A stretch of DNA of 64,000 nucleotides from BRH-c25 sp012519325 (GTDB taxonomy: Bacteria; Bacillota; Clostridia; Lutisporales; Lutisporaceae): positions 186,001 through 250,000 of the forward strand of contig JBMNHZ010000007.1 in the NCBI GenBank assembly GCA_050950645.1, given 5' to 3'. Positions 8,582 through 16,650 of the stretch are shown here, piece after piece (within the stretch, counting starts at the first letter, position 1; every line of letters starts with the position of its first letter). Both the position numbers and the translations under genes were made by a program. The notes beneath the pieces were generated by a model that saw nothing but the letters and a program-made list of their open reading frames with translations, had not been told where the DNA came from and ran no database searches.

Positions 8582-8829
8582 TTATCCACAGAATTATGCA
8601 CAACCTTTTTATGTTATCTGTGCATAATGTTAATAAGTCTGTTGATAACTTGAATCTATTAACTTTCTATTGTTGAAAAAATGTGAATTACTTTTTAGTA
8701 AAAAATGTCGAGCGAACAAAATGTAAAATATTTCTTTCATTTATTCTGTCGATAATTAAAAGAATATACCTCTTCAAAAGCAATTTGCTGTCGTAATATG
8801 ATGTTTAAAGACATGGCTAGTTATCCACA
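8582..8829. other. Cluster of DnaA boxes in a gene-free AT-rich region
   Basis: The gap 8351-8877 has no gene. It holds four perfect matches to the DnaA box TTATNCACA: 8582-8590 (+, TTATCCACA), 8594-8602 (+, TTATGCACA), 8619-8627 (-, TTATGCACA) and 8821-8829 (+, TTATCCACA). A one-mismatch copy lies at 8640-8648 (-, TTATCAACA). The stretch between (8650-8810) is very AT-rich. No dnaA, dnaN or rpmH gene is near. It may be a secondary DnaA-binding cluster that titrates DnaA or regulates hpf or the zinc-ribbon gene. Confidence 0.7.
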
Positions 8830-8849
8830 AGAGAAGAATAAAAAAGCAT

Positions 8850-8875
8850 AAAAAAACCGCCTTTGTTGGCGGTTT
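8850..8875 (-). terminator. Intrinsic terminator after the zinc-ribbon gene
   Basis: Minus-strand AAACCGCC-AACAAA-GGCGGTTT followed by TTT, starting right after the TAA stop at 8878-8880. Strong eight-base stem. Confidence 0.88.
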
Positions 8876-8877
8876 AA

Positions 8878-9165
8878 TTACTCTCTTTTTGCGTCAAAAC
8901 ACTCTTTGCAATATACCGGTCTTGTATTTGTAGGTTTGAATGGAACCTGGGTTTCTTTCCCGCATTCTGCACATATTGTATCATACATTACAACTTCTCT
9001 TCTCTGTCCATTTCTTCCCATGGCATTCTTTCTTGCCATTCTGCATTCCTTGCATCTTGCCGGTTCGTTCTGGAAACCCTTCTCTGCGTAAAATTCCTGC
9101 TCGCCTGCTGTAAAGGTAAACTCATTACCACAGTCTTTGCAGATTAACGTTTTGTCTTCGAACAT
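8878..9165 (-). CDS. Small CxxC zinc-ribbon protein
   Basis: 95 residues with three CxxC pairs and a single-Cys spacing typical of the 'CxxC-x17-CxxC' zinc-ribbon family: LICKDCGNEF, ARCKECRMARK, TICAECGKE and VYCKECFDAK. It has a repeated ribbon plan and probably binds two zinc ions; function unknown, possibly nucleic-acid or ribosome related. The open frame extends upstream to 9264, but ATG at 9165 is preceded by GAGGG at about 8 bases and begins the conserved part (MFEDKTLICKDC), so that start is chosen. It lies just downstream of the structured RNA and may be read from the same promoter. Confidence 0.85.
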   Translation of the reverse strand: MFEDKTLICKDCGNEFTFTAGEQEFYAEKGFQNEPARCKECRMARKNAMGRNGQRREVVMYDTICAECGKETQVPFKPTNTRPVYCKECFDAKRE

Positions 9166-9285
9166 GTAAAAATCCCTCTCTTTTCTCTCCAGGCTGGTGT
9201 TGGGTAAAAAGAACTTGCTGGGATTATTACTGCCGCGAAAAACGTTCTTGAACCGCCCACTCACACCTTTTTAATTTTTTGGCAT

Positions 9286-9504
9286 TATTCTAGCTGACCT
9301 GGTCTTTGACCCCACACTCGCCGTCAGGATGTTTCGCTACTAGGAATCAACCCCTCACTACAGCACCTCTCAATAAATGTACTTTTACTGGACGGACTTA
9401 TTTCTAAGCCGCACCATGCTCACAGGAGCTTCTCCTGCTTACGTGGATCGTTTTGCCTGCGACTAGCATCGATTTTCAACCACAGACCTAGATATTACAC
9501 CACA
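9286..9504 (-). ncRNA. Probable raiA-type structured noncoding RNA
   Basis: About 220 bases without a coding frame between the zinc-ribbon start and the 9.6-kb flagellar gene. The transcript would contain a perfect hairpin CAGGAG-AAG-CTCCTG (around 9423-9437), a GGTC-AAA-GACC hairpin near the 3' end (9298-9308), and complementarity between AGGTCT near the 5' end and AGACC near the 3' end. A sigma-A promoter sits exactly upstream. Large structured RNAs of the raiA class (about 200 bases, Clostridia) are known to lie near the raiA/hpf or comFC gene; hpf is two genes away here. The class assignment is inferred from location, size and structure, since I cannot align to the covariance model. Confidence 0.55.
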
Positions 9505-9510
9505 TTTTAT

Positions 9511-9539
9511 ATTATATAATGTAATTCCCATTTTAACAA
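9511..9539 (-). promoter_or_regulatory. Sigma-A promoter for the structured RNA
   Basis: Minus strand TTGTTA (complement of 9534-9539), 17-base spacer, TATAAT (complement of 9511-9516). Transcription would start about 9504, matching the beginning of the structured region. Confidence 0.75.
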
Positions 9540-9583
9540 GTACTTTTGAGAACAAATAGGAATTAAAATATATGAAAATATCA

Positions 9584-10066
9584 TTATTTCTTCCTGTCTA
9601 TATATATTCCATCATTGTTTATATTTGCCTTTTCATATGCCTTTATGGATCTTTTCCCTGTGTTAATCTGCTTTATCTCCCTTTTCATTTCGTTCATTAC
9701 AGACACAAGCTTTTCTCTGTTGGATTTTTCTATGAGAATTATATCTTGTGCCATTGACATTATTTCTTCGACCTTAAGCTTTAAATTTCTCAATTCCGGA
9801 TATTTTGTAAAATCAACCTCTTCCAAGGTCTGAACATTTAAGTGCTTTTTCAGCAGATTAAGTCCTTCGGAAAAAGACCTGTCGATTTCATCAACACTGT
9901 TTATTACCGTCTGCTTTTGGCCGACAAGGTCCTCCATTTTATCCCCTTTGTTTTCTTCCAGATCTTTTTTTTGATCTAAAGTGATTTTCATTATGCTGTC
10001 GAACAGTTCTCTCTTTTTTTCAAGCAGGCTTAAGAGTTCAATTATTGTACTACTCACTTTCTTCAT
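9584..10066 (-). CDS. FlgN/FliT-like flagellar export chaperone
   Basis: 160 residues, almost all predicted helix and coiled coil (ELLSLLEKKRELFDSIMKIT, IILIEKSNREKLVSVMNEMK), ending in a basic tail. Size and helical-bundle character fit the FlgN/FliT family of type III flagellar chaperones. Position directly after fliD and fliS suggests a FliT-like job (holding the FliD cap protein). A second FlgN-type gene lies at 48.9-49.4 kb and is frameshifted, so this intact one could also cover for it. Sequence identity in this family is low, hence the cautious name. Confidence 0.65.
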   Translation of the reverse strand: MKKVSSTIIELLSLLEKKRELFDSIMKITLDQKKDLEENKGDKMEDLVGQKQTVINSVDEIDRSFSEGLNLLKKHLNVQTLEEVDFTKYPELRNLKLKVEEIMSMAQDIILIEKSNREKLVSVMNEMKREIKQINTGKRSIKAYEKANINNDGIYIDRKK

Positions 10067-10081
10067 AAACCCTCCAAAAAA

Positions 10082-10579
10082 TCATCGAACGGCATCCTGC
10101 TGTTTTGCAAGCTTCACAGCCTTTTCCCAGGTGTCTCTGAGTTCTTCGGCATATCCTGTTACTTCTTCTATAATCGTTAAATCCTTTTTGAAATTTGCCT
10201 CAAGCAGTCTCCTGTTCATGTACTCGTACAGCAAAAACAGTTCCTCCGATATTTCATATTGCATATCAAGGGTGCTCATGAACTCTATCAGTATATTCTG
10301 CGATTTGATTATGTTATTGTTCGCTTTCTCTACATTCTTCTCTTCTATACCTTGATAAGCAAGCTTCAGGAACCTTACAAGCCCATTATACAGCATTAGG
10401 GTCAATTCTTGGGGAGAAGCCGTATTTATCGCATTCTGCCGATACTGCTGATAAGGATTGCCATATTGCCTGAAACTGTTATCCGCACAGGGCTTTGGGC
10501 TGACAATATTCCCAGGTTTTGTGCATATCCTTCCCATACCCTGCTGATAGCTTTTTATCGCCTGACTTATCTCTGTCAT
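10082..10579 (-). CDS. fliS: Flagellin export chaperone FliS
   Basis: 165 residues. The conserved part starts at about residue 40 (NPYQQYRQNAINTASPQELT, LMLYNGLVRFLKLA) and continues with helices ending in LRDTWEKAV. FliS binds the flagellin C-terminus in the cytoplasm before export and, in Bacillota, affects FliW partner switching. The first ~38 residues (with CTKPGNIVSPKPCADNS) are an extra N-terminal extension compared with the usual ~125-residue FliS. The ATG at 10579 is supported by GGAGGG eight bases upstream, so the extension is probably real. It sits between fliD and the FliT-like gene. Confidence 0.92.
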   Translation of the reverse strand: MTEISQAIKSYQQGMGRICTKPGNIVSPKPCADNSFRQYGNPYQQYRQNAINTASPQELTLMLYNGLVRFLKLAYQGIEEKNVEKANNNIIKSQNILIEFMSTLDMQYEISEELFLLYEYMNRRLLEANFKKDLTIIEEVTGYAEELRDTWEKAVKLAKQQDAVR

Positions 10580-10613
10580 TCTAAAATCCCTCCGTTATCA
10601 TTCCGATAGTGTA

Positions 10614-13094
10614 TTATATACCGGTACCCATCTGCTGTGATAACCACAAAATCTGGGCGTTCATTTGGTTTAAGGCGCTTTCCATTGCAGTAAATTTCCT
10701 ATAATATTGATTTTCCTTGTCTATAAGCTTATCCAGCAAGGTATTGATAATCTGATCCTTAGCTTGTATTTCTTTTGATAATAAGCTATTGTTCTCAGTT
10801 ACATCACCTATTATGCCTGCCTTTTCCAGCAGTATCCCTTTCCTGCCTTCACTGTTTCTTGTGGTTCTTATATAATCCTGGATAACATCGTACAGCCTAT
10901 TGGCTATGCCGTTTTCCCTGGTACGGATTGCTCTTTCCTCAGCACTCATATCAGGAGAGTAACGTATATCTGATTCTTGTGTGAATAATTTGATTACCTC
11001 ATCCGGCGAATTGATTATAGCCTCCTTAAGCTTGGCCTCGTTTATCACCAGCTTTCCCCTCTGTTCCCAGTTTCCTGTTGTAATCCCTATGGAATACAGC
11101 TTACTTGAAACCCCGTCCACTTCCTTATACAGCATATTCCTCATATCGTTTAAGAAGCGGCTTAATATACCATCGTTATTCAACATACCGGATTTTGCCT
11201 TCTCTTCCCACAGTTCTATTTCCTTATCGCTCATTACTGCCCTCTGCTCTTCCGTAAGAGGAGGAAAATCCCTGTATACTTTTTCATTAAGCTCGCCATT
11301 TATCTTATCCAGCAATTCGTTATACATATTTACAAAACCTTTTATAAGTTCAAGAGCCTTTGTCGGGTCACTTTCTACTTTTATATCTATTGAATCAGTT
11401 GTATTTGATTTTAAACTAAAGGAAATACCGTTTATAGAAAAGTCATTACTATCCCTGGTTATTATCTGAGGTCCTGAACCGTTATCAAGAGTTATAGAAG
11501 CATCAGTTCCTGTTTCATTCGCTCCTGCCAGTCCCAAAACTTCCATGAGATTGCCGTTTCCCGGTACATCACTTATCTGCACCTTAGCAGTTACTCCCAT
11601 TGCCTTTGACTGAACAATGAATACATCATTAAGCTGATCATATGACATATTTACCCCGGCTTCTGAGTCGCCATTTACGGCAGAAATTATTTCATTCAGC
11701 GTCTGTGAAGATTTGAACCTGAATTCCTTGCCGTTTATTGTGAATTCAATATCGTAAGTATCTGCATCGCTATCTTCAGGACTAAAATTTCTCTTAAAAA
11801 ATGCAGCAATATCTGATATTCTTACATTCAGATTAACTTTGTTTGACTTGTTGCCATCTGCGAATCCCAAAGCCTCAAGCCCGCCGTTTTCTTTTTTTGA
11901 AGCAGTTATGGTATCGGTCTGGGAAATACTTTCGAATCTTAGTTTGTTCGATGTTTCATCCATACTGACCATAGCCTTGTTTCCGCCGAATTCACTGTTA
12001 AGCTTTGACTGTATGGCAGAAAGAAGCTCATTCTTCGTATATTCTTTTTCTTCAAGTGTTATTGTTTTTGTCACACCGTCTATTGTAACATCAAAGGTGC
12101 TGTTACTCGAATCCACAAGCACTCCGTTGGAAATATCGGTATCTGTCAATGCTCCCGATACAGTTCCAGCACTTCCGATTGCCTTCAGTGCTATCCTGTT
12201 ATTCTGGTTCAATACCCTTACTTTGCCGTTTAGTTCCCCTATTGCATTTATTTTCTCCTGTATCTCAGCCATAAGCGCGTCTGCATCGGCATAAGTCCCC
12301 GGATCTACTTCAATGGTATGAGCTGCCTGTCCGTTCAGTGATACTGTGAACTTGTTGCTCTGACTATCCAGGGTTATGGGGGAGCTTATAGTTGTGCCGA
12401 ATATTTTACTGTAACCGGTATTATATGCATTGTCTATACTTAGGATATTTGTGCTTGCAGTGCCAAAGGCAATACCGTCACCACTCACTGATGCAGTTAT
12501 TTTTCCTGCCCCAAATTCAGCTTCAAGCTTGGTGTTTAAATTGCTCACCACACTGTTGATATCCGGCAAACCGTCGTCAAGGGTTATTTCTTTAGTTGTT
12601 CCGTTAAAGGTAACGGAAATTTTATTGTTGTCTTTTGCTGCGCTGATACTTGTACCATCTATGGTTATGGCAGTGCCAACCATATCTCCTGCAACGGAGC
12701 TTACGGATACTGCTTTTGCTGATGAAGCCAACTTTATATTGCTTATTGTATAGGTACCCTGAATCGCGCCGGGACCTGCTGTTGCAGTAAAGTAGCTTGA
12801 AGTGTCGGCACCGTTATAGGTTGTCTTTAGAGCTGACAGCGAAAAAGCGGATCTCATATTTGTCGCAGGCTTCAATACATCAAAGTATTCATCCCTAAAT
12901 GCTCTGATGACGTTTATCACAGACCTGTAATCATCCCTTTTCCACTCCAGCAATGTCTTGCTCTGTTTTGCCTTGTCCACCTTCATCTGTTCTATTCTCA
13001 TCAGCTGCTGCACTATGCCGTCCACATCCAGCCCGGAGGAAATACCCGATATCCTCATCCGGCTGTTCAAAATGCGGGATATATCATAAGCCAT
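10614..13094 (-). CDS. fliD: Flagellar filament cap protein FliD
   Basis: 826 residues. FliD_N is at residues ~14-110 (ISGISSGLDVDGIVQQLMRI) and FliD_C occupies the last ~280 residues (KALELIKGFVNMYNELLDKI, SLLSKEIQAKDQIINTLLDK). It caps the growing filament and folds exported flagellin. It is much longer than ordinary FliD (about 450-600), because residues ~120-540 contain several beta-rich repeat-like segments with the pattern TxTITLD/ITLEEKEYTKNELLSAIQ, that is, flagellin-IN-type domains exposed on the surface. It follows flaG by five bases and precedes fliS. The enlarged surface region may reflect the glycosylated filament. Confidence 0.95.
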   Translation of the reverse strand: MAYDISRILNSRMRISGISSGLDVDGIVQQLMRIEQMKVDKAKQSKTLLEWKRDDYRSVINVIRAFRDEYFDVLKPATNMRSAFSLSALKTTYNGADTSSYFTATAGPGAIQGTYTISNIKLASSAKAVSVSSVAGDMVGTAITIDGTSISAAKDNNKISVTFNGTTKEITLDDGLPDINSVVSNLNTKLEAEFGAGKITASVSGDGIAFGTASTNILSIDNAYNTGYSKIFGTTISSPITLDSQSNKFTVSLNGQAAHTIEVDPGTYADADALMAEIQEKINAIGELNGKVRVLNQNNRIALKAIGSAGTVSGALTDTDISNGVLVDSSNSTFDVTIDGVTKTITLEEKEYTKNELLSAIQSKLNSEFGGNKAMVSMDETSNKLRFESISQTDTITASKKENGGLEALGFADGNKSNKVNLNVRISDIAAFFKRNFSPEDSDADTYDIEFTINGKEFRFKSSQTLNEIISAVNGDSEAGVNMSYDQLNDVFIVQSKAMGVTAKVQISDVPGNGNLMEVLGLAGANETGTDASITLDNGSGPQIITRDSNDFSINGISFSLKSNTTDSIDIKVESDPTKALELIKGFVNMYNELLDKINGELNEKVYRDFPPLTEEQRAVMSDKEIELWEEKAKSGMLNNDGILSRFLNDMRNMLYKEVDGVSSKLYSIGITTGNWEQRGKLVINEAKLKEAIINSPDEVIKLFTQESDIRYSPDMSAEERAIRTRENGIANRLYDVIQDYIRTTRNSEGRKGILLEKAGIIGDVTENNSLLSKEIQAKDQIINTLLDKLIDKENQYYRKFTAMESALNQMNAQILWLSQQMGTGI

Positions 13095-13099
13095 TTCCG

Positions 13100-13483
13100 C
13101 TACCGCCTTTCATCAACCAAAATGCCCGCCACTTCCCATATTTTAGCAACCATATCCAGTATCTTCTCAGGCGGGATTTCTTTAATTACTTCCTGAGTTT
13201 TATTATCTATTACCTTAACCATTATCTGCTTTGTCACATCGTGCACGGAGTATTTGAAGCTGCAATAGGTGCCTTCGATTGCCTTGTTGGTTTTTTCTAT
13301 TGCCTCTATCAATTGTTTTTCATTCAAGGCAGGATCCTCTTTAGCCTCAAATACTGTCTTATTTTTTGTATTCTTTGCCTTTTCTGATGCTTTTACTTGT
13401 TCCGGTACCTGCACCTGTCCAACTGAACTCTGTTTTACAATTTTACTGGTATTTAGATTAGCCTGGTTACTGTTGATTTTCAT
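13100..13483 (-). CDS. flaG: Flagellar protein FlaG
   Basis: 127 residues. The C-terminal ~70 residues (FKYSVHDVTKQIMVKVIDNK, TQEVIKEIPPEKILDMVAKI) are the FlaG domain, which influences filament length and accompanies fliD. The N-terminal half is polar and lysine-rich. Start ATG at 13483 with GGAGGGAATAGGA upstream. The gene is only 39 bases from the upstream epimerase gene, so flaG-fliD-fliS appear to be the tail of the long glycosylation operon. Confidence 0.9.
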   Translation of the reverse strand: MKINSNQANLNTSKIVKQSSVGQVQVPEQVKASEKAKNTKNKTVFEAKEDPALNEKQLIEAIEKTNKAIEGTYCSFKYSVHDVTKQIMVKVIDNKTQEVIKEIPPEKILDMVAKIWEVAGILVDERR

Positions 13484-13522
13484 TCCTATTCCCTCCTTGG
13501 AAAATTAATAATTGAATCCGTT

Positions 13523-14488
13523 CTAATTATTTATATCGTCATAAAACCGGTTTTTCTTAATAGCTGCAATCCATTTTTCAGTAATTGCTATTCCTTCTTC
13601 AATAACAGTTTGAGGCCTCCAGGATAGAAGCCTGTACGCCTTTTCTGAGTTGCAAAGAAGCTTTTGGATTTCGCTTTGAGGATGTATATGAGGCACATGC
13701 TCTATAGGAGACCTATCCCGCCCAATAAGCACCGCCAGGTCATTAATCCTAATATCCTTTCCGGTACCGGCATTTATTATCTGACCGACTGCTTTATCCG
13801 AGCAGCCCGCCCGGACAATAAAATCGGCACAATCCTCAACGTAAAGAAAATCCCTGGTTTGATTCCCATCGCCGAATATTTCCAAAGCCTTGCCTTCAAG
13901 GGATTTACTAATAAAAATTGCTATTACGCCTCCCTCACCTCCGGACTTCTGAAAAGGCCCGTAAGTGTTGAAAGGTCTAATTACAACTACCGGCAGCTTA
14001 TAGGCATGCCAGTATGACAGTACAAGATTCTCTCCTGCTATCTTGCTTCCGGCATAGGGTGAAGCCGGCTTGACAGGATGCAGCTCGTCAATTCCCTTTT
14101 CTCCCGATGCCCTGTCATAAACCATGCAAGTGCTCATGAAAATCATTTTAGTGCCGTGCTTTCTGCACTGCTCCAGGACATTGAAGGTACCGCCAACATC
14201 GTTCCGATAGGTGGTTACCGGATCGTCAATGCTGTCCTGAACAGTGATTTTAGCTGCCAGGTGAAAGCACATGTCAAAATCCTCCGCAAATATGTTTTCC
14301 AGCAGCCTTTCATCCTTAATATCCCCATGAATGAATTTTGCTAATCCGCAGCTTTCAAATTCCTTAATATTATCATAGGACCCGTTGGAAAGATCATCCA
14401 ATATCCATATACTATGCTCCTCTTCAAGAAGTTTTTTAACAGTCCACCTACCTATAAAACCGGCTCCTCCGGTAACCAGCATTTTCAA
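13523..14488 (-). CDS. NAD-dependent sugar-nucleotide epimerase/dehydratase
   Basis: 321 residues, extended short-chain dehydrogenase fold: TGGAGFIGRWTVKKL (NAD site), DDLSNGS (acidic end of beta-2), catalytic YAGSK (in SPYAGSKIAGE) and NTYGPFQ. It is of the UDP-glucose 4-epimerase/UDP-glucuronate decarboxylase group and probably supplies a modified sugar nucleotide for flagellin glycan. Substrate cannot be read from sequence. It lies seven bases after pseC and before flaG. Confidence 0.85.
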   Translation of the reverse strand: MKMLVTGGAGFIGRWTVKKLLEEEHSIWILDDLSNGSYDNIKEFESCGLAKFIHGDIKDERLLENIFAEDFDMCFHLAAKITVQDSIDDPVTTYRNDVGGTFNVLEQCRKHGTKMIFMSTCMVYDRASGEKGIDELHPVKPASPYAGSKIAGENLVLSYWHAYKLPVVVIRPFNTYGPFQKSGGEGGVIAIFISKSLEGKALEIFGDGNQTRDFLYVEDCADFIVRAGCSDKAVGQIINAGTGKDIRINDLAVLIGRDRSPIEHVPHIHPQSEIQKLLCNSEKAYRLLSWRPQTVIEEGIAITEKWIAAIKKNRFYDDINN

Positions 14489-14494
14489 AATATA

Positions 14495-15640
14495 TCAGCT
14501 CCTTAATATATCCTTCAGGTTATCAGCTACATAATAAATGTCCTCCTCTTCCATGGACGGATACAGAGGGAGTGTTATTATTGATTCATAAAGGGCTTCC
14601 GCTTCAGGACACATGCCCCTTGAATACCCCAGGCTTCTGTAGTAGGGGTGATAGTATACCGGTATATAATGTACATGTACGCCTATATTCCTTTTTCTCA
14701 GTTCATCAAAGACCTGTCTTCTGCTTAATCTTATTTTGGCAAGGTCCAGCTTGATTATATAAAGATGCCAGGCTGAATTCACATACTGCAGTTGCTTAGG
14801 CACGATTATTCCTTCAACCTGTTCCAGAAGCCCTGAATATAGCGCCGCGTATTTTCTTCTTCTTTCAAGGAAAAAATCCAGCTTTTTGAATTGACTTATA
14901 CCAAGAGCTGCCTGTATATCCGTCAATTTATAATTGAAGCCCAGGCTATGCTGCTCACAAAACCAGAGGCCTTCATTTCTCTCCATTTTATCGCTGTCCT
15001 TTGTTATACCGTTGACTCTGAATAATAGCATCTTCTCGTACAGCAACTTGTCATCCGTCAGAACAGCTCCCCCTTCCCCTGTCGTTATATGCTTTACGGG
15101 ATGAAAGCTTAATGTGGTCATGGTACCTATGGTTCCGATTTTCCTGCCTTTGTATTCCGCTCCCATGGCATGGGCCCCGTCTTCGATTACAGTCAATCCA
15201 TACTTGTCGGCAATTCTCATTATTTCGTCCATATCGCAGGGCTGTCCGGTAAAATGTACAGGAATAACAGCCTTCGTCTTATCGGTAATCTTCTTTTCAA
15301 TATCCCGGGGGTCAATATTGTAGGTTATGGGGTCGATATCGGCAAAGACCGGCCGCCCTCCCATGTATAAAATACAGTTAGCGGTGGCCGAAAATGTCAT
15401 GGGTGTGGTTATTACCTCGTCACCCGGTCCTATACCTGCCGCAAAACAGGCGGCATGAAGAGCGGCAGTACCGTTTGACACTGCTACCGCATGTTTTGCA
15501 CCAATATACCCGGTAATGGTGTTTTCCAACTCGGCAACCTTCGGCCCGGTGGTTATAAAATCACTTCTGAGAACCTCGACGACCGCCTGTATGTCTTCTT
15601 CATCAATATACTGCCTTCCGTATGGTATAAACTTTCTCAT
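14495..15640 (-). CDS. pseC: UDP-4-amino-4,6-dideoxy-N-acetyl-altrosamine aminotransferase PseC
   Basis: 381 residues, DegT/DnrJ/EryC1 PLP-dependent aminotransferase. Visible are SNGTAALHAACFAAGIGPGD, PVHFTGQP, VIEDGAHAMG and the PLP-lysine region SFHPVKHITTGEGG (Lys near 183). PseC transaminates the 4-keto-sugar made by PseB in the pseudaminic acid pathway. The start MRKFIPYGRQYIDEEDI and placement beside pseG and pseI support PseC over other family members such as the legionaminic LegC. Confidence 0.88.
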   Translation of the reverse strand: MRKFIPYGRQYIDEEDIQAVVEVLRSDFITTGPKVAELENTITGYIGAKHAVAVSNGTAALHAACFAAGIGPGDEVITTPMTFSATANCILYMGGRPVFADIDPITYNIDPRDIEKKITDKTKAVIPVHFTGQPCDMDEIMRIADKYGLTVIEDGAHAMGAEYKGRKIGTIGTMTTLSFHPVKHITTGEGGAVLTDDKLLYEKMLLFRVNGITKDSDKMERNEGLWFCEQHSLGFNYKLTDIQAALGISQFKKLDFFLERRRKYAALYSGLLEQVEGIIVPKQLQYVNSAWHLYIIKLDLAKIRLSRRQVFDELRKRNIGVHVHYIPVYYHPYYRSLGYSRGMCPEAEALYESIITLPLYPSMEEEDIYYVADNLKDILRS

Positions 15641-15652
15641 ACAGCTTCCCCC

Positions 15653-16627
15653 TCATTTTTTGCAGATAATTTTTCTTATTTGCTCCGATGCTCTTATGCT
15701 TCCATTCCCATCCACCAATTTCCGGGCTGTTTCTGACATTCTGACCCTGACTCCATAATCCAGGCTTCTCAAGCAATCGATTACATCATCTGTTCCTTCG
15801 GCTTGTATCAGTGCCCCGATTGAACTCATTTTTCGAGCCGTCATTATCTGATTATTCGCGGCAGCAATCCCTATAACAGGCGTACCACAGGCACACAGCT
15901 CATATACAGTACTCCCACAGGCAGATACGGCAGCGTCACATTGCATCATCAGAGCAGACATCTTCGGCTCGCGGTGGATAAGGATATTCTCCCCCTCTAC
16001 TGCCTCCAGACTGTCCCCATTAATAAAGGAAGGTCCCACTGTTACATGAAATGTTATTCCGGGGAAAGCCCTGCCAAGCTTTAATGCTATCTTTTCCGTC
16101 AGATTTTGCGGATCTGATCCCCCCAGCGTAACCAGCACACTTTCCACATCACGCCTCGTTTTTCTCGCTGGGAGGCCTCTGAATTCATCTCTGAGAAGTG
16201 CATATTGGGTACCCAACAGCAGCAAGGTACCCTCGTATTTTTCATATCCTAAATCCTGAGCATAAATATTCTGGTTTATAATAAAGTCGGCATTAATCCG
16301 GACTTTGTTAAGATCATCCATATAACCGGTTATGCTGAAAATATCTCTGGTGCATTTAAAATAGCTTTCATCTGCATCGTAACTGTCTGTAATCAGACAG
16401 TCTCCGCCTATTCCGGCCAGCTGGTCAATAATTGCTTCTCCGTTGACCGTAAATACGGGGTAGCCGTATGCCTCAATTAAACTTACACCTGTCTCGAATT
16501 CCCCGTTTTTCCTGCAAACGAAAACAACCTCTGAAAAGTCTTTCAGCCTGTCGGCCAGAACCAGCATGCGCATTACATGGCCCATGCCTATATTGTATCC
16601 GCCGTCGGCCCTTATTAATATCTTCAT
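15653..16627 (-). CDS. pseG: UDP-2,4-diacetamido-trideoxy-altropyranose hydrolase PseG
   Basis: About 324 residues. The N-terminus MKILIRADGGYNIGMGHVMR has the G-x-G-H motif of the family (catalytic His17-like position), and the C-terminal GT-B-like half holds VTLGGSDPQN and SACGSTVYELCACGTPVI. PseG removes UDP to give 2,4-diacetamido-2,4,6-trideoxy-altrose. The frame extends upstream, but ATG at 16627 behind AGGAG fits the family start and avoids overlap with pseI. No fused acetyltransferase (PseH) domain is present. Confidence 0.9.
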   Translation of the reverse strand: MKILIRADGGYNIGMGHVMRMLVLADRLKDFSEVVFVCRKNGEFETGVSLIEAYGYPVFTVNGEAIIDQLAGIGGDCLITDSYDADESYFKCTRDIFSITGYMDDLNKVRINADFIINQNIYAQDLGYEKYEGTLLLLGTQYALLRDEFRGLPARKTRRDVESVLVTLGGSDPQNLTEKIALKLGRAFPGITFHVTVGPSFINGDSLEAVEGENILIHREPKMSALMMQCDAAVSACGSTVYELCACGTPVIGIAAANNQIMTARKMSSIGALIQAEGTDDVIDCLRSLDYGVRVRMSETARKLVDGNGSIRASEQIRKIICKK

Positions 16628-16650
16628 AGGCAAATCTCCTGAATATTTTA

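Noticed and set aside
8582..8829. Chromosomal origin of replication (oriC)
   Set aside because: DnaA boxes are good, but dnaA, dnaN, rpmH or rnpA are absent, so origin function cannot be claimed.
10981..11469. Long plus-strand frame of 162 residues opposite fliD
   Set aside because: Serine/leucine-rich antisense translation of a coding region with no ribosome-binding site; a shadow of fliD.
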